Of a stretch of 64,000 bases of DNA, positions 1 to 11,730 are shown one piece after another; positions within the stretch are counted from its first letter, which is position 1, and each line of letters opens with the position of its first letter. The position numbers and the translations under genes are program-made. The notes beneath the pieces are model-generated. The model searched no databases and was not told the DNA's origin. It was given only the letters and a program-made list of their open reading frames with translations. The stretch comes from Pardosa pseudoannulata (taxonomy: Eukaryota > Arthropoda > Arachnida > Araneae > Lycosidae), in the NCBI GenBank assembly GCA_032207245.1, contig CM063502.1, forward strand, positions 111,523,199 through 111,587,198. Direction: 5' to 3'.

Positions 1-660
1 ATATTAAATGTATCTGTGGTTAGGACATTTCTTGTTTCAAAACTTTGGTTTATCCAACAATATTTAGAATAAGTATAAGTAATTCAGCACTGAATACTGC
101 ATTCAGTTTGATAAACTATCTATGTATTTATGAACACATGCATATAATTTAAAAACGCAAAATCATCATGAAAATATCCGTAACAAAAACAAAGATATCA
201 TCATTTGGGTTCATTTATTTTCAGATTTACTTCAGATCTAATAATTATGAATTTTTTTCCAAAACATTAGAGATTCATTTTTTTTCTCTTTTTTCATTAA
301 TATTTCACGTTAGGAAGAGGAGAGTCTATAATAGATGTCACTGCAAACATTCAGAAATTTTCTTTTGAGCTTATTGCAACATTTGTCTTCATTTCAGAAC
401 TGGAAAAGTTTATCCTTGAACTTGAATAATTATTGCTAATTGTATATAAAACAAGCAAAAACATTTTTTTAAGTTTCTTATTTTTGAGATTTTACACTCT
501 TTTTCAGTATAAACTCTTTATGATATATACTTAATGACTGTCTATTTTTGATTATCTATGCATAAATATATGCATTTAAATTAATATAAGGTCATAATTC
601 ATAATGTTTTGATTGGGTTTAGAGATATTAAGCGAATATTGTTCTTTAATATCTAGTTAT
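1..660. other. AT-rich intergenic or intronic DNA, nothing recognised
   Basis: No gene, repeat or RNA was recognised. The short open frame at 168-368 has AT-driven composition (runs of F, I and N) and no family resemblance, so it is not called as a gene. Confidence 0.6.
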
Positions 661-768
661 ACTGAGGCTTAAAGCCGATCTTAATTGACTAGGACTAACG
701 AGATTCGAATCCAAAAACTTAAAGACTACAGGGTAGTACTTAACCTGCTCAACCGCCGTTGGGCTTCT
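661..768 (-). mobile_element. degenerate tRNA-derived SINE
   Basis: Read on the minus strand, this starts with a tRNA-like head (GCCCAACGGCGGTTGAGC, an A-box-like stretch) and carries the B-box-like GGATTCGAATC. The body motif ATCGGCTTTAAGC is shared with the other SINE copies in this window. The 3' tail with CCAAACC is missing, and the copy is more diverged than the one at 11181-11344. The assignment rests on matching A-box, B-box and body order. Confidence 0.6.
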
Positions 769-3446
769 AATAATTACAGTTTTCAAATTTAAAATACACA
801 AACGGGCACCAAAATCACAGAAACTGATATACATTACAGAAACTACAGGAATATCCCAAACCTCCAGTAAAAATTAAAATATAGTGCATTAAACTAAATA
901 CCTATACATATTTATATTAAATATTAACGAAACTATAGGGAACAAATCAGTAGGAATGTTGGGGGGGGGGGCAGGAACCTATGTCGTTTGAACTCCTAGA
1001 AAATGATGCAGTATAAAAACTTAGATGTAGACAAAGCTAAAGCAATATTTTTCACAAAAGAAAATTTATTTTGGGCAAACACTATGAAAATATTTCTTAG
1101 ACCTGCATCTGAAAAAAACAGTTGAAAAAGTTGATATATTCACATATTTTAGAAAGGATCCCATCAGGATTTTTCGAGTCCATTTATTTACATACATATG
1201 TGTGCCATAAATGTCAAATGAAATGGTTCTTGAATACTGATCTCTCACGTTTTGACCTCTGGAGCGTGAATGTTATTTTAAGACAAGCAAAGCAAAGTGC
1301 TCTGTAGAGCTCAATAAAGAGGCTTTTATGGTATATCTAGTTAGCTCCCTTGCGTGAACTGAATATATCTGCAGCAGCATCTCTTGAATGATTACCCAGC
1401 AACTCCATCTGTGACGTTTACATCACTTGAGAAATATCAAATCTATGTTTCGTTACTAATGGCAGGGCGTTTCAGACCCTTAATGCAGCCGGCTTCTACT
1501 AAGTATTATTACACATTTGCAAGCGTCTATACTTATGATATTGCACTATAGATTATTCTCAATTCTCACAGGTATATAATCCCAAATTAATCCTACGCAC
1601 GTAGGAATATGCTATCATACTAAGCTGTTCAATTTGTTTAGATAGTTTGTTTACTTAGATTTTGAGAAATTATGCTGTAAAAAATGCCACATTTAACTAA
1701 TAACCAACATTAAATAAGACCATGTCTCTATTAAGAATATTACTACTACTCTATTAAGAGTACTGTTCCCGAAAGTATATACACTAAGTTATTAATATCA
1801 TATTTAGCTACTTACAAATAATAAAACATTAAGCGATAGTGCCTAAGGCTTGGTTTTTGTCTGGAAAACCTTTAAAACAGGTACAAATATACTGCCTTCA
1901 TTTATACATATTTTACAGGAAGATAATATGCACCACATAAAACTCCAAACCGCCACCTTTAAGGTTGTGCAGATTATGATACATCTACAGTCTTGATCCT
2001 TCAATAAAGATAATGACATCCAAGACAGATGTTTCAAAGAGAAAGCTCAGTAGAAAACAAAGGAGGATAGTATTAAGGAAACAGAATATATTCCTTTAAG
2101 CTCGTTAAAATATCGGGGATGTATTCCAAAATATTGTATATACATAAATCTGTAAAGTAAACAAAACAAATCTTTAGAAACTGACACATTTTAATTGATA
2201 ATGTTTAATTACATGCAAATTTGAGAGCATATTTCAGGTAATATATTTTCTAAAATTTATATTAATGAATAAATTAAAAACCATTAAAAATGATACACAA
2301 ATATAAAAGTATAATATTTTATATTTGTTTAGTATTAATGTTAACTTTCTTTATTGGTGTTTTTATTAAAGCATTAGAGAACTACAGCAGATTGAATAAC
2401 AAAAAAATCTCATTTATTGTTTAAATATCTTAGAGTCTAAAACATTTTATCTTAACTTTCTGAAATAATTACTAACTCTTTCTTAAAGTAGCATGAGTTT
2501 CAGGTTAGAAAATGCTTTATACCTAAATACTCTAAGAAGATGTTATAGTAAATATTTTTTCTAAGAAAAATACTTCTTTAAGTTGTAGCAAGTGAATACA
2601 TTAGCTTATAACTGAAGTATATTCGTCAGTGCTACGTGTCAATGGTGTAAGAGCGGAAAGAGTGAGATATCATCCATCACTCACTATTCATTGTCTGTGT
2701 AGCATCCTTTCTTTCATCAGAAACAGGATAGGACAGTTATCGATTCTTGTTAGCCATCTCAAAGAAGATTGTTTATAGAAGAGCTAACATCAAATTCAAT
2801 AAAGCGAGATATGATAAAGGAAAAATACAAAACAGAGCGAAACATTAGGGCAAAATCAAAAAGGAATACATGCTATTTACTTAATCACGATTTCAGATAT
2901 TCAGAAATATTCAGCAGACAAATCCTTTATATTTGTGTTATGTAAATTTTCACAAAATTAAGAATTTTATATGGAGCTAAATCAATATTTATTAAAATCA
3001 ATATTTACAGAAGTATTTTGCAGAAAAATATAAAGTATAGTTATATGAAAGTTTTATTGCGATATTTCTAAACAGATGCTTTTAACCTCCTTATGCAATG
3101 TTTATTTTCAGATCAAACTATTTAAATTCACTTGTTATGTCTGATATTAAAATGATTTTCAAAAAGTTGGGAAAACAATGTAATAAAATACATGCAAACA
3201 TATATGGTTAAACACATTCAGATTTTTACTTTTTAAAAATTACTTATAGACGTGCATTCTCAATAGGAAAAACCATAAATATTTCTTTCCTATACAATAA
3301 ACATTTTATTTGCTTAAGTTTTCTTTCAGGAATTATATAAAGCATTGATGAGTAAAAAGTAAAGGGCTTTAAACATCTCCATTATTTAAAAAAAATTATG
3401 TTTCAATTGAGTTTCAATAAAGTCTGACAAATTAGATTTTTTTTAA
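769..3446. other. AT-rich non-coding stretch with an 11-bp G run
   Basis: No supported gene. A run of 11 G occurs at 961-971. A slightly GC-richer patch lies around 2630-2770. The open frames here (for example 1843-2037 minus) are short and unrecognised, and are treated as chance. Confidence 0.5.
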
Positions 3447-4305
3447 TCTTCATGAGGATTTTCAGTGATTGTAAATCTGACTTCAAAAGAAGTAAATATT
3501 TAACTTTTATTTCATTCTTGTTTATCTTCCTAAAAACTGATGTTGTATTAATTTAACTTAAAATAAAAATATCTTCTTACGTAGTTAACCGTAATACATT
3601 AGAATAACCATTTTGTTGAATAACAGTATAAGTCATATACTGTATACATTTTGATGAATTTTAAACAATTTTTTCCACGTCCAGTAATAAATTCACAGAA
3701 AATTAATTAAAATAGGAATTATGCATTAACCCTATTTTCGTAGGGTTCTCTGTGGGTTGGACTTGAAACAGCTTTCCGATCATACTAATATTTTTAAGAT
3801 ATAAGAAAAAATAAACATTTCGTTAAAAATATATTATGGCAAGTGATGATTAAAAAAACTGATGTTAATAGCTGAGATAATCTTCATGATTATTTTCAGT
3901 GATTGTAAATCTGACTTTGAAAGAAGTAAATATTTAACTTTTATCAATCTTATTTATCTTCCTAAAAAACGGATGTTGTATTAATTTAACTTAAAATAAA
4001 AATCTGCTTACGTAGTTAACCTTAATACATTGGAATATTCATTTTGTTGAATAACAATATAAATCATATACGGTATGCATTTTGATTAATTTAAAACAAT
4101 TTTTTCCACGTCCAATAATAAATTCATAAAAAATTAATTTAAATAGGAATTATACATTAACCTTATTTTTGTAGGGTTCTCTGTGAGTTGGACTTAAGAC
4201 AGATTTCCGTTCAAACTAATACTTTTAAGATATAAGAAAAAATAAATATTTCGTTAAAAATATATTAAAGCAAGTGATGATTAAAAAAAACTAATGTTAA
4301 TAGCT
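3447..4305. repeat. two-copy direct repeat, about 434-bp unit
   Basis: The block starting TCTTCATGAGGATTTTCAG at 3447 recurs at 3881 as TCTTCATGATTATTTTCAG. The copies match through shared landmarks such as ACGTAGTTAACC, TTTTTTCCACGTCCA, GTAGGGTTCTCTGTG and CAAGTGATGATTAAAAAA. By eye they differ by scattered substitutions and small indels. No coding frame is kept in either copy. Confidence 0.85.
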
Positions 4306-4308
4306 GAT

Positions 4309-4445
4309 TTGTTATATCTGGTTGAAAAGAAACTTTCCACCTTATATGACGCACTTTATGTCTGGTTAAAAATTAACTCAGTTCCTTATACGACGCACTT
4401 TGTTATGACAGGCTGAAAATAAACTTTGCACCCCATATGACGCAG
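4309..4445. repeat. three-copy short tandem repeat of about 45 bp
   Basis: Three diverged units each run from a TCTGGTTGAAAA-like start to a TATGACGCA-like end; the last motif occurs near 4344, 4389 and 4436. The array directly follows the 434-bp direct repeat. Function is unknown. The repeated TGACGCA core resembles bZIP sites, but that is only a resemblance. Confidence 0.65.
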
Positions 4446-4853
4446 TTACCCCACATCTTATTAGGTTCCGATATTTTTGTACTCAACTGGACTAGGTTTT
4501 CTCCTTTCTTTCCAACACTAGTACTCGCATTTTCAAGTTGTTCAATTTTCCAATAGACACGATTTTTCAGTGCAGCAGTCCTGCAATTATAACATCAATA
4601 CTAATGGAAATGCATGCATCTACAGGGTGATTACATTTACAATCGACTGCTATTTTAGTGGGGAAACTTTTGTTTTCAAATAAATTTGAGATTCCTTTAT
4701 TGGAAAGGAAATAAAATAATGGTTGAATTGTATATCTTAAATGACGAATAAAGTTTATAACGAAATATTTGTTTTTAAGAGCTGTTTATAAACTCTCATA
4801 ATTAATATTGATTGGTTTATATCGGTTTACTTAAAAATATAATAAGTTACTAG

Positions 4854-4855
<2 letters not shown>
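4446..4855. other. AT-rich spacer, nothing recognised
   Basis: No open frame of note and no repeat was identified between the 45-bp triplicate and the first (TA)n tract. Confidence 0.5.
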
Positions 4856-4923
<68 letters not shown>

Positions 4924-4940
4924 ATGTATGTATGTATGTA
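4856..4940. repeat. (TA)n microsatellite with (TATG)n edge
   Basis: About 63 bp of pure TA is followed by TGTATGTATGTATGTATG. This is a simple-sequence repeat. Confidence 0.97.
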
Positions 4941-6032
4941 TAAGAATATTAAGAACTCATTTTTATTTATTGAGTTTTGGAGCTTTTAGCAAATAATTCA
5001 AACTAACTTTTATTAGCTTAAAGAACACAAAGAAATGATAAATTTCGAAATGAAAACAGTGTTAGAAATAAACCAGGATAATTTGAAATAATCAGTAAGC
5101 ATTTATGTTCATTATTACAAAATCTTTAGCACATAATGGACATAATTCATAAATATTAAGTATCGATTTTAAAAATGGGAAATATATGAAAAATTTAGAT
5201 TACTTGAGGTGGTGGGGATTAGGAGAGAAAGGTTATCTGTGAAACGTAATAGTGTACATCTTAATTTACTTTCTTAAAATTTTAATTACTTTGAGAGATT
5301 AACGAATAAATAGCAGTAAAATTACGTAATAAATAAATAGGAAAACAATTTATAAGTGTTGTTTGAGGTGTTTTTATTATGGGTCATAAAGAAGAAAATT
5401 CGAATTCCCAAATTTTTCTATGTAAAGTAAGGTAAAAAAAAGGCCTCCAAATTTTATAAGAAAATATAAATTGAATGTAGTGGTAGAATCCATTTATTAT
5501 TTAAAGTGCCCTAAACATAAAAAATTATAAGAAAATCATTTAAACGTCTCTAAAAACATGTGACAATTTTTTAACAAGTGACTGCGAAATATTAAAGAGT
5601 GCAACCCATCGAGGTCACCATCAGGAAATTGTACACAATTGGCCATAGTATGGAGGCTACAAAATACATACAACATAACAGCTCGAATGTATGGCGAGCG
5701 ATCCCTCCCCCCAGGTGGTTGCCCTATTCGATAACATTTTTGTTCTTGTAACAGCAGCTATGCGAAACGGAAATCTTTCCACCAAATAAAGATGCACCAA
5801 ATAAAAGGTGTTTAAAAAGTTATTTTAAAGACAGGGGAAGATTAGCCACCTAAGGAACATAACGTGAGTTATAGCTGCTACAATCCAACTTTAGAGAAGT
5901 TATCGTAAATTATCTATTAAAATTGTTTTTTTAACATTATTATACTGTTTTCATTTCACGTCCTCCTTTGTACTATGTTACACCTTGAAGGACATTTGCA
6001 TTTCATCTTACACCATACATTATTTGATGGTT
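4941..6032. other. non-coding stretch with a GC-richer patch at about 5585-5790
   Basis: Most of this is AT-rich. The patch at 5585-5790 (containing AACCCATCGAGGTCACC and CCTCCCCCCAGGTGG) is clearly less AT-rich than its surroundings. It has no long open frame in the forward reading and may be a decayed mobile element. Nothing specific was recognised. Confidence 0.4.
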
Positions 6033-6156
6033 TTGTTTGGTTTGCAGCAGTACGGCGTACTATTTTTGACATAGGACTTAATGAGACGGGGACTACTGCT
6101 TAAAGCCGAATCCAAACGGATACGAACATCCACCCGGACTCAAACGTGGTACCGAA
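6033..6156 (-). mobile_element. 5'-truncated tRNA-derived SINE
   Basis: On the minus strand the copy ends in CAAACCAAAC and carries the family body: the reverse complement of GGGACTACTGCTTAAAGCCG and of CGGATACGAACATCC. Only the B-box end of the tRNA-like head remains, so it looks 5' truncated as expected for LINE-mobilised insertions. Confidence 0.75.
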
Positions 6157-6789
6157 AAACAACCTTTCTTTGAAAAATTTATATTTGACGATTAAAATTT
6201 TACTTATTTTTTAAAATCACCTTATAGAATGATGTAAATTAAAAACTACCTCTTATTCTTACTTATATTTTACAATTCAATGAGATAGAAATATCTTATT
6301 TTCCAGCTGAATTTCATTAACTCTTAAAAAACCCACTACAGCTTCTAAGTGCCAGAAAATAGAATACATAGAAACATCTATGAAAAATAAATTAAACATA
6401 GTCATAAAAATGCTGATTTAAAATGCATTTAAGAAATACAATAATAAAATGTACGTATGTCTAATATGGTTTGAGAAGGAGAAATGCATTGTTTGAAAAC
6501 AATGTGACAAAAAACGTTAAGTTATAATATTTGAAATTATATTGCGAGCACATAAAACGGGAAATTATGATGGGAATTGTATACGGCAAAAAAATTATTT
6601 ATGTTTATAAATTGAATACAAAAATGTATTTAAACTGCTAAACGCATGTCAAATAGTCTATATATAACGCAATGGATTACACAAGCGTGTATATATAAAA
6701 TGCTATCAAGTCCAGCAAATATCAGTTTCTAGGTTATATAACTACATATTTAATTCTTCAATGCACTCACTATATGTGAACAGTTATTG
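6157..6789. other. AT-rich spacer, nothing recognised
   Basis: No supported gene or repeat was found before the large tandem array starting near 6790. Confidence 0.5.
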
Positions 6790-9600
6790 TGGTCCGATTT
6801 AAGAAAAAAACTCATATTTATTTGTTGTTACGTTATTTTTATTAAGGATATTTAATGTAGTAGAATTGTAAGAAAATTTTCAATCTCTGATAATAGCGCA
6901 GCTGTACGTGAAGACTAAGAAAATATTTAATTAGATTTTAATATATTTAAACCTATTTTTAATTTAAATTTTAAGAATTCTTAAGGTTTTTAAACTATTT
7001 ATCTGAAAGTTTTTATTTAAAGTGTTAAATAAGTGTTTACAAATTAATTATCACAAAAACATATTTTTAAAGAAATTCTTTTTAAAAGTATTCTTAATGA
7101 ATGAAATAGAGAAATAAAACATATTCACATTGGGTTGGAAACTGTCAGACGGTTTATAATACAGAAAAGTTACCTTTCAGTTTGTTTACCCCGTTAGATA
7201 AATCTAGAACTTTCACGTTAGGGAACTAAATTTTCGCCCTAGTTAATCGCTCCTTGTACTAACCAACACATTAGACTGGTTGAGAAAATATTCTATCCAA
7301 AGTAAAATTCTAAGAAAATAAAGTAAATGAAATTAATTTTAGAAAGCATGTTTAAAACTTTGTTCACAGTGGAAATATCACCGTTTGTAGTCCCTTAAAA
7401 TGACTAAAAGGAAAATTTTCTCCAAGTATTATTTCCAGAAGAAAACTTTTTTCTAAAACACTAATTTACTCAAGACTATTCAGAGCAGTTTAGTAAACAA
7501 AGATTGGTCCGATTTAAGAAAAAAACTCATATTTATTTGTTGTTACGTTATTTTTATTAAGGATATTTAATGTAGTAGAATTGTAAGAAAATTTTCAATC
7601 TCTGATAATAGCGCAGCTGTACGTGAAGACTAAGAAAATATTTAATTAGATTTTAATATATTTAAACCTATTTTTAATTTAAATTTTAAGAATTCTTAAG
7701 GTTTTTAAACTATTTATCTGAAAGTTTTTATTTAAAGTGTTAAATAAGTGTTTACAAATTAATTATCACAAAAACATATTTTTAAAGAAATTCTTTTTAA
7801 AAGTATTCTTAATGAATGAAATAGAGAAATAAAACATATTCACATTGGGTTGGAAACTGTCAGACGGTTTATAATACAGAAAAGTTACCTTTCAGTTTGT
7901 TTACCCCGTTAGATAAATCTAGAACTTTCACGTTAGGGAACTAAATTTTCGCCCTAGTTAATCGCTCCTTGTACTAACCAACACATTAGACTGGTTGAGA
8001 AAATATTCTATCCAAAGTAAAATTCTAAGAAAATAAAGTAAATGAAATTAATTTTAGAAAGCATGTTTAAAACTTTGTTCACAGTGGAAATATCACCGTT
8101 TGTAGTCCCTTAAAATGACTAAAAGGAAAATTTTCTCCAAGTATTATTTCCAGAAGAAAACTTTTTTCTAAAACACTAATTTACTCAAGACTATTCAGAG
8201 CAGTTTAGTAAACAAAGATATGTTTTATAACATTAAATAAAATATCTAAAAGATATTTATTTCTAAGTCAATGTTATACAATCGCATTTAACTTATTAAA
8301 AAACAAACATAAAGTACAGTAAAGTCAGCTTACAATTCTAAGAAAAAATTTAATATAACACATATGAAGGCTATATTTAAACAATTTTAAGTTTTAAATA
8401 TTCTACTGATTTATTGAAGTAAAGCTTTTGACCTCAAAGTTTTTAATTAAAGTATTAAATAAGAGTTTACCAATCAACTATCACTAAAAAACATTTACAA
8501 AGAAACTCTTTTTAAATATATTCTTAATGAATGAAATAGAGAAATGAAACATATTCACATAGGGTTGAAAACTGTCAGACGGAATATGACGCAGAAAAGT
8601 TACCTTTCAGTTTGTTTACCCCGTTAAATAAATCTAGAACTTTCACGTTAGGGAGCATAATTTTCGCTCTAGTTAATCGCTCTTCGTACTAACCAACACA
8701 TTAGACTGGTTGTGAAAATATGCTATCCAAAGTAAAATTGTAAGAAAATAAAGTAAATTAAATTTATTTTAGAAAGCATGTTTAAAACTTTGTTCACAGT
8801 GGAAATATCACCGTTTGTATTCACTTAAAATGGCTAAAAGTAAAATTTTCTCCAATTATTATTTCCAGAAGAAAACTTTTCTCTAAAACGCTAATTTACG
8901 CAAGACTATTTACAGCAGTTTAATAAATAAAGATATGTTTCCTAATATTAAATAAAATATCCAAAAGAAATTTATTTCTAGTTCAACACTATACAATTGC
9001 AATAAACTTATTAAAAACAAACACAAAGTACGGTAAAGTCAACTTACAATGCTAAGAAACCATTTAATATAACACATATGAAGGCTATATTTAAACGATT
9101 TTAAGTTTTAAATATACTACATATTTAAAGAAGTTAAGCTTTTGACCTAAAAGTTTTTAATTAAAGTATTGCACGTATACAAGTAGGAGATCACTAGAAA
9201 ATACTTTCAAAGAATCTCTTTTTGAAAATTTTTTCAGTATCTGTAACAGAAAGCAATACATATTAACATTGGGTTCAAAAATATCAAACGGTATATGAAG
9301 CAGAAATGCTGTATTTAAGGTTGTTGCTTTCATTAAAAAAATCTAGAACTTTCCCGTTAGATAAAACAATAATAGCCCTTGTTAATCGGTCCTCGTTCTA
9401 ACCACCACATTAGACTAATTGAAAAAATATTGTGTTCAAAGCAAAATTGTAAGAAAGTAAAATTAAATAAAGTAAATAAAATTTAAATTAAAAATATATA
9501 TTTTTTAAACTATCGTCCTTTGTTGTAACTTAGCTGCAAAACTTTTTTAACAGAATGTTTCACTCAAAACTATTTAGAATAAGCTATTAAGCAAAGATTT
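6790..9600. repeat. tandem array of about four 700-bp units; first two identical by eye
   Basis: Unit 1 (6790-7504) and unit 2 (7505-8219) begin TGGTCCGATTTAAG and end AGTAAACAAAGAT. I found no mismatch between them on reading through. Unit 3 (about 8220-8935) and unit 4 (about 8936-9600) are progressively diverged but keep landmarks such as AATCTAGAACTTTC, GTTAATCGCTC and CCACATTAGACT. No long open frame is present. The exact duplication could be a recent unequal crossover or an assembly artefact. Confidence 0.9.
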
Positions 9601-9984
9601 TTTATTATTAAAAAATCAAAAACATTTCCTTCTAATCGAATACTATACGTCCGTATCAAACCTTTCTAAAGACAAAACATAAAGCTCTCTAAAAAGAGGA
9701 GACATAATGCCATTAGAAATCCAGTAATTCAGTTGTGCTACATTATCTTTTGCACATTTAAAATGATTAAAGCAATTTCTAAACCTACCACTCCGAAACC
9801 TAGATGAATAAAGTATCTTACAGTTGGTATACAAAGAGTCAGCCACAAATAAGTTATTTCGAAAAAATTAAATTAAATCTAAGACCACATGCATGTAAGC
9901 AATTTCCCAAGATGCGACAGAAGAAAATATTTCAGAGCCGAGCTATGTAATTAAGGACATCGTGTGTGCCTTTAAAATTTTTAT
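9601..9984. other. spacer between arrays with one unrecognised 67-codon minus-strand frame
   Basis: A minus-strand frame spans 9643-9846, with residues including SSRFRSGRFRNCFNHFK. It has a balanced composition for this AT-rich window but no recognised family and no repeat in the window. It is not called as a gene. Confidence 0.35.
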
Positions 9985-10215
9985 GAGGCTAAAAAAATGC
10001 CGCTTTTTCTCTCTCTCTCTCCTTCCTCTTTATATCTTTTGAAAAGGGGCGATATTTTATAGGAGGGAGAGAGAGAGGTCGTTTCCGCACCGATTGCTAC
10101 TCCGAAAATTAGAGCTGGGAAGAAATGAAGAGGAAAGAAAGGAGAGATCGTTAAGTAGCTCATAGACTTTCTCGCATGATCAGGAGCGATGACTTTCCGA
10201 TACTTTCGGATAGAC
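9985..10215. other. GC-richer leader preceding the exon-like array
   Basis: This block is markedly less AT-rich than its surroundings. It contains a CT-rich run (CTCTCTCTCTCT, about 10010) opposed by a GA-rich run (GGAGGGAGAGAGAGAGG, about 10061), then AGAGGAAAGAAAGGAGAG. It ends in ATGATCAGGAGCGATGACTT. A related sequence with landmarks in the same order lies at 16625-16830, directly upstream of another tandem array. It may be a promoter or first exon, or the end of a non-autonomous mobile element. No start site can be fixed. Confidence 0.5.
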
Positions 10216-10406
10216 GGGTTACTCAAAGATGTCAATCCATAAAGACGAGTGCGCGCAACAAACTGGGCTATTTCGATAATGAAGGAGCAAAATTCGAAAC
10301 CGATCAATTTAGAGAAATGGCTTCACAGTTATTAGAGCAAAACACATTTGAAAGAGACAAATTATTTAAAAATATAATAGGAAGAAAAATTAAATGTTTA
10401 TTGTAA
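10176..10406 (+). CDS. hypothetical short frame, exon-like unit 1 of the 10-kb array
   Basis: This is a 76-codon frame from an ATG inside the leader (MIRSDDFPILSDRR...) into the repeat core (SIKTSARNKLGYFDNEG) and on to ...NTFERDKLFKNIIGRKIKCLL and a stop. It is charged and probably helical at its C-terminal half (LLEQNTFERDKLFKN), with no signal peptide, membrane segment or recognised domain. The same core recurs nearly unchanged in units 2 and 3. The conserved part starts at about RVTQRCQS, just after TTTCGGATAG, which could be a splice acceptor. It could be a terminal exon, a small standalone gene, or a chance frame in a young repeat. The start is uncertain, and coding status is not established. 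Confidence 0.35.
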   Translation: MIRSDDFPILSDRRVTQRCQSIKTSARNKLGYFDNEGAKFETDQFREMASQLLEQNTFERDKLFKNIIGRKIKCLL

Positions 10407-10559
10407 AAGGAAGCATTTATTAAAGTCAGCCTTCATATATAAAACATCAACACAGTAAATTAAGGGATTTATTCCATTATGTAATATACTTACAAAATTC
10501 GGATTGTATTCTCCCTTTATGTAACTTATTTAAGGTTATATTATACCCTTATTATGATT

Positions 10560-10968
10560 ACTGTTACTGTTTGAAAATAGTAACTCTAATATGTTAACTC
10601 AAATGCAATGGAAAATAAAAATGGCTCGAGATGACAACAAAAACAACCACGGTCTAAAAGTATACAACTCAATTTAATTATTACTAACATAAGACATAAA
10701 CTAAGATATTAAATTTAGCAAACATAAGTATTCGGAAATTAAACAATTATCATATTTTACGGTCAACAAAACTTAAATTAACTTAAAAACAATGAACCAG
10801 CCATAAGACAAAAGTAATACTACCTCCACGATAGACAAACAAACAAGCCATTCACCAGGCTAAGCTAAAAAACACTGTATTTAAACAAACTAGAAATGTC
10901 CCAGAATGACGCTTCAGGGAAGAAATACTGCAAGAGATAAGATTTAACCATGGGGTCTAACAACTATT
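10560..10968. other. about 410-bp insertion interrupting unit 1 of the array
   Basis: In the other units CTTATTATGATTATTACTGAAG is continuous. In unit 1 the match breaks after GATTACTGTTACTG, and resumes at CTATTACTGAAGAATCTG near 10968. The intervening sequence matches no other unit. TTACTG occurs at both junctions and may be a short target duplication. No transposase, inverted repeat or SINE motif was recognised in it. Confidence 0.5.
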
Positions 10969-10980
10969 ACTGAAGAATCT

Positions 10981-11217
10981 GTGATACTTTTGAATATACA
11001 GATTACTCAAAGATGTCAATCCATAAAGACGAGTGCGCGCAACAAACTGGGCTATTTCGATAATGAAGGAACAAAATTCGAAACCGATCAATTTAGAGAA
11101 ATGGCTTCACAGTTATTAGAGCAAAACACATTTGAAAGAGACAAATTATTTAAAAATATTATAGGAAGAAAAATTAAATGGTTTGGTTTGGAGTGCTACG
11201 GTTTACTTGAGGGCTAA
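10981..11217 (+). pseudogene. exon-like unit 2, 3' end replaced by a SINE
   Basis: The core frame (SIKTSARNKLGYFDNEG through IIGRKIK) matches unit 1 with one visible residue change (A to T after NEG). At 11181 a SINE interrupts the frame, so the normal ...CLL-stop ending is replaced by SINE-encoded residues (WFGLECYGLLEG). The upstream start differs from unit 1, which fits a unit that begins at an acceptor rather than its own start codon. If units are alternative terminal exons, this one is damaged. Confidence 0.4.
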
Positions 11218-11357
11218 TGAGACCGGGAACTACTGCTTAAAGTCAATTCCGAACGGCTACGAACATCCATGCCATAGTGGGATTCGAACCCATGAACTCC
11301 GGTTCCGGAAGCCAGCCCACTAACCATTCTGTCATCGTTCGGCTGAAAAATTAAATG
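11168..11357. repeat. 13-bp target-site duplication flanking the SINE
   Basis: GAAAAATTAAATG occurs at 11168-11180 and again at 11345-11357, exactly bracketing the SINE. Units 1 and 3 of the same array carry this sequence once, so they serve as pre-insertion sites. Confidence 0.93.
11181..11344 (-). mobile_element. full-length tRNA-derived SINE (164 bp)
   Basis: On the minus strand the copy runs from a tRNA-like head (GCCGAACGATGACAGAATGG, A-box region) through the B box GGGTTCGAATCCC, a body (ATGTTCGTAGCCGTTCGG, GTAGTTCCCGGTCTCATTAG) and a tail CTCCAAACCAAACC. It is bounded by a perfect 13-bp target-site duplication, which fixes both ends. RNA polymerase III would read it from the internal A and B boxes. 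It is the best-defined copy of the family here and serves as reference for the others. Confidence 0.93.
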
Positions 11358-11554
11358 TTTATTGTAAAAGGAATCATTTATTTAAGTTAGTTTTCATACA
11401 TAAAACATCATCATAGTAAATTAAAAGATTTATTCCGTTATGTAATATACTCATTAAATCCGGATTGTATTCTCCGATTATGTTACATATTAAAGTTATA
11501 CTGTAACCTTATTATGATTATTACTGAAGAATCTCGGATACTTTCGAATAGACG

Positions 11555-11730
11555 GGTTACTCTAAGATGTCAATGCATAAAGATGAACTGGGCTATTTCG
11601 ATAATGAAGGAACAAAATTCGAAACCGATCAATTTAGAGAAATGGCTTCACAGTTATTAGAGCAAAACACATTTGAAAGAGACAAATTATTTAAAAATAT
11701 TATAGGAAGAAAAATTAAATGTTTATTGTA
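11555..11730 (+). pseudogene. exon-like unit 3, N-terminal deletion
   Basis: The frame from GYFDNEG to IIGRKIKCLL and stop is unbroken and nearly identical to unit 2. Upstream, a deletion of about 13 bp removes the GCGCGCAACA stretch, and shifts the reading of the earlier residues relative to units 1 and 2. If units are spliced as terminal exons, this deletion would change the joined frame unless the acceptor lies further in. Confidence 0.4.

Noticed and set aside
646..834. 62-codon minus-strand frame
   Set aside because: It runs through the SINE at 661-768 and has no protein-family resemblance.
9981..10307. 108-codon minus-strand frame over the leader and unit 1
   Set aside because: It is antisense to the repeated core, and the frame is not reproduced in units 2 and 3. 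It lacks a recognised domain.
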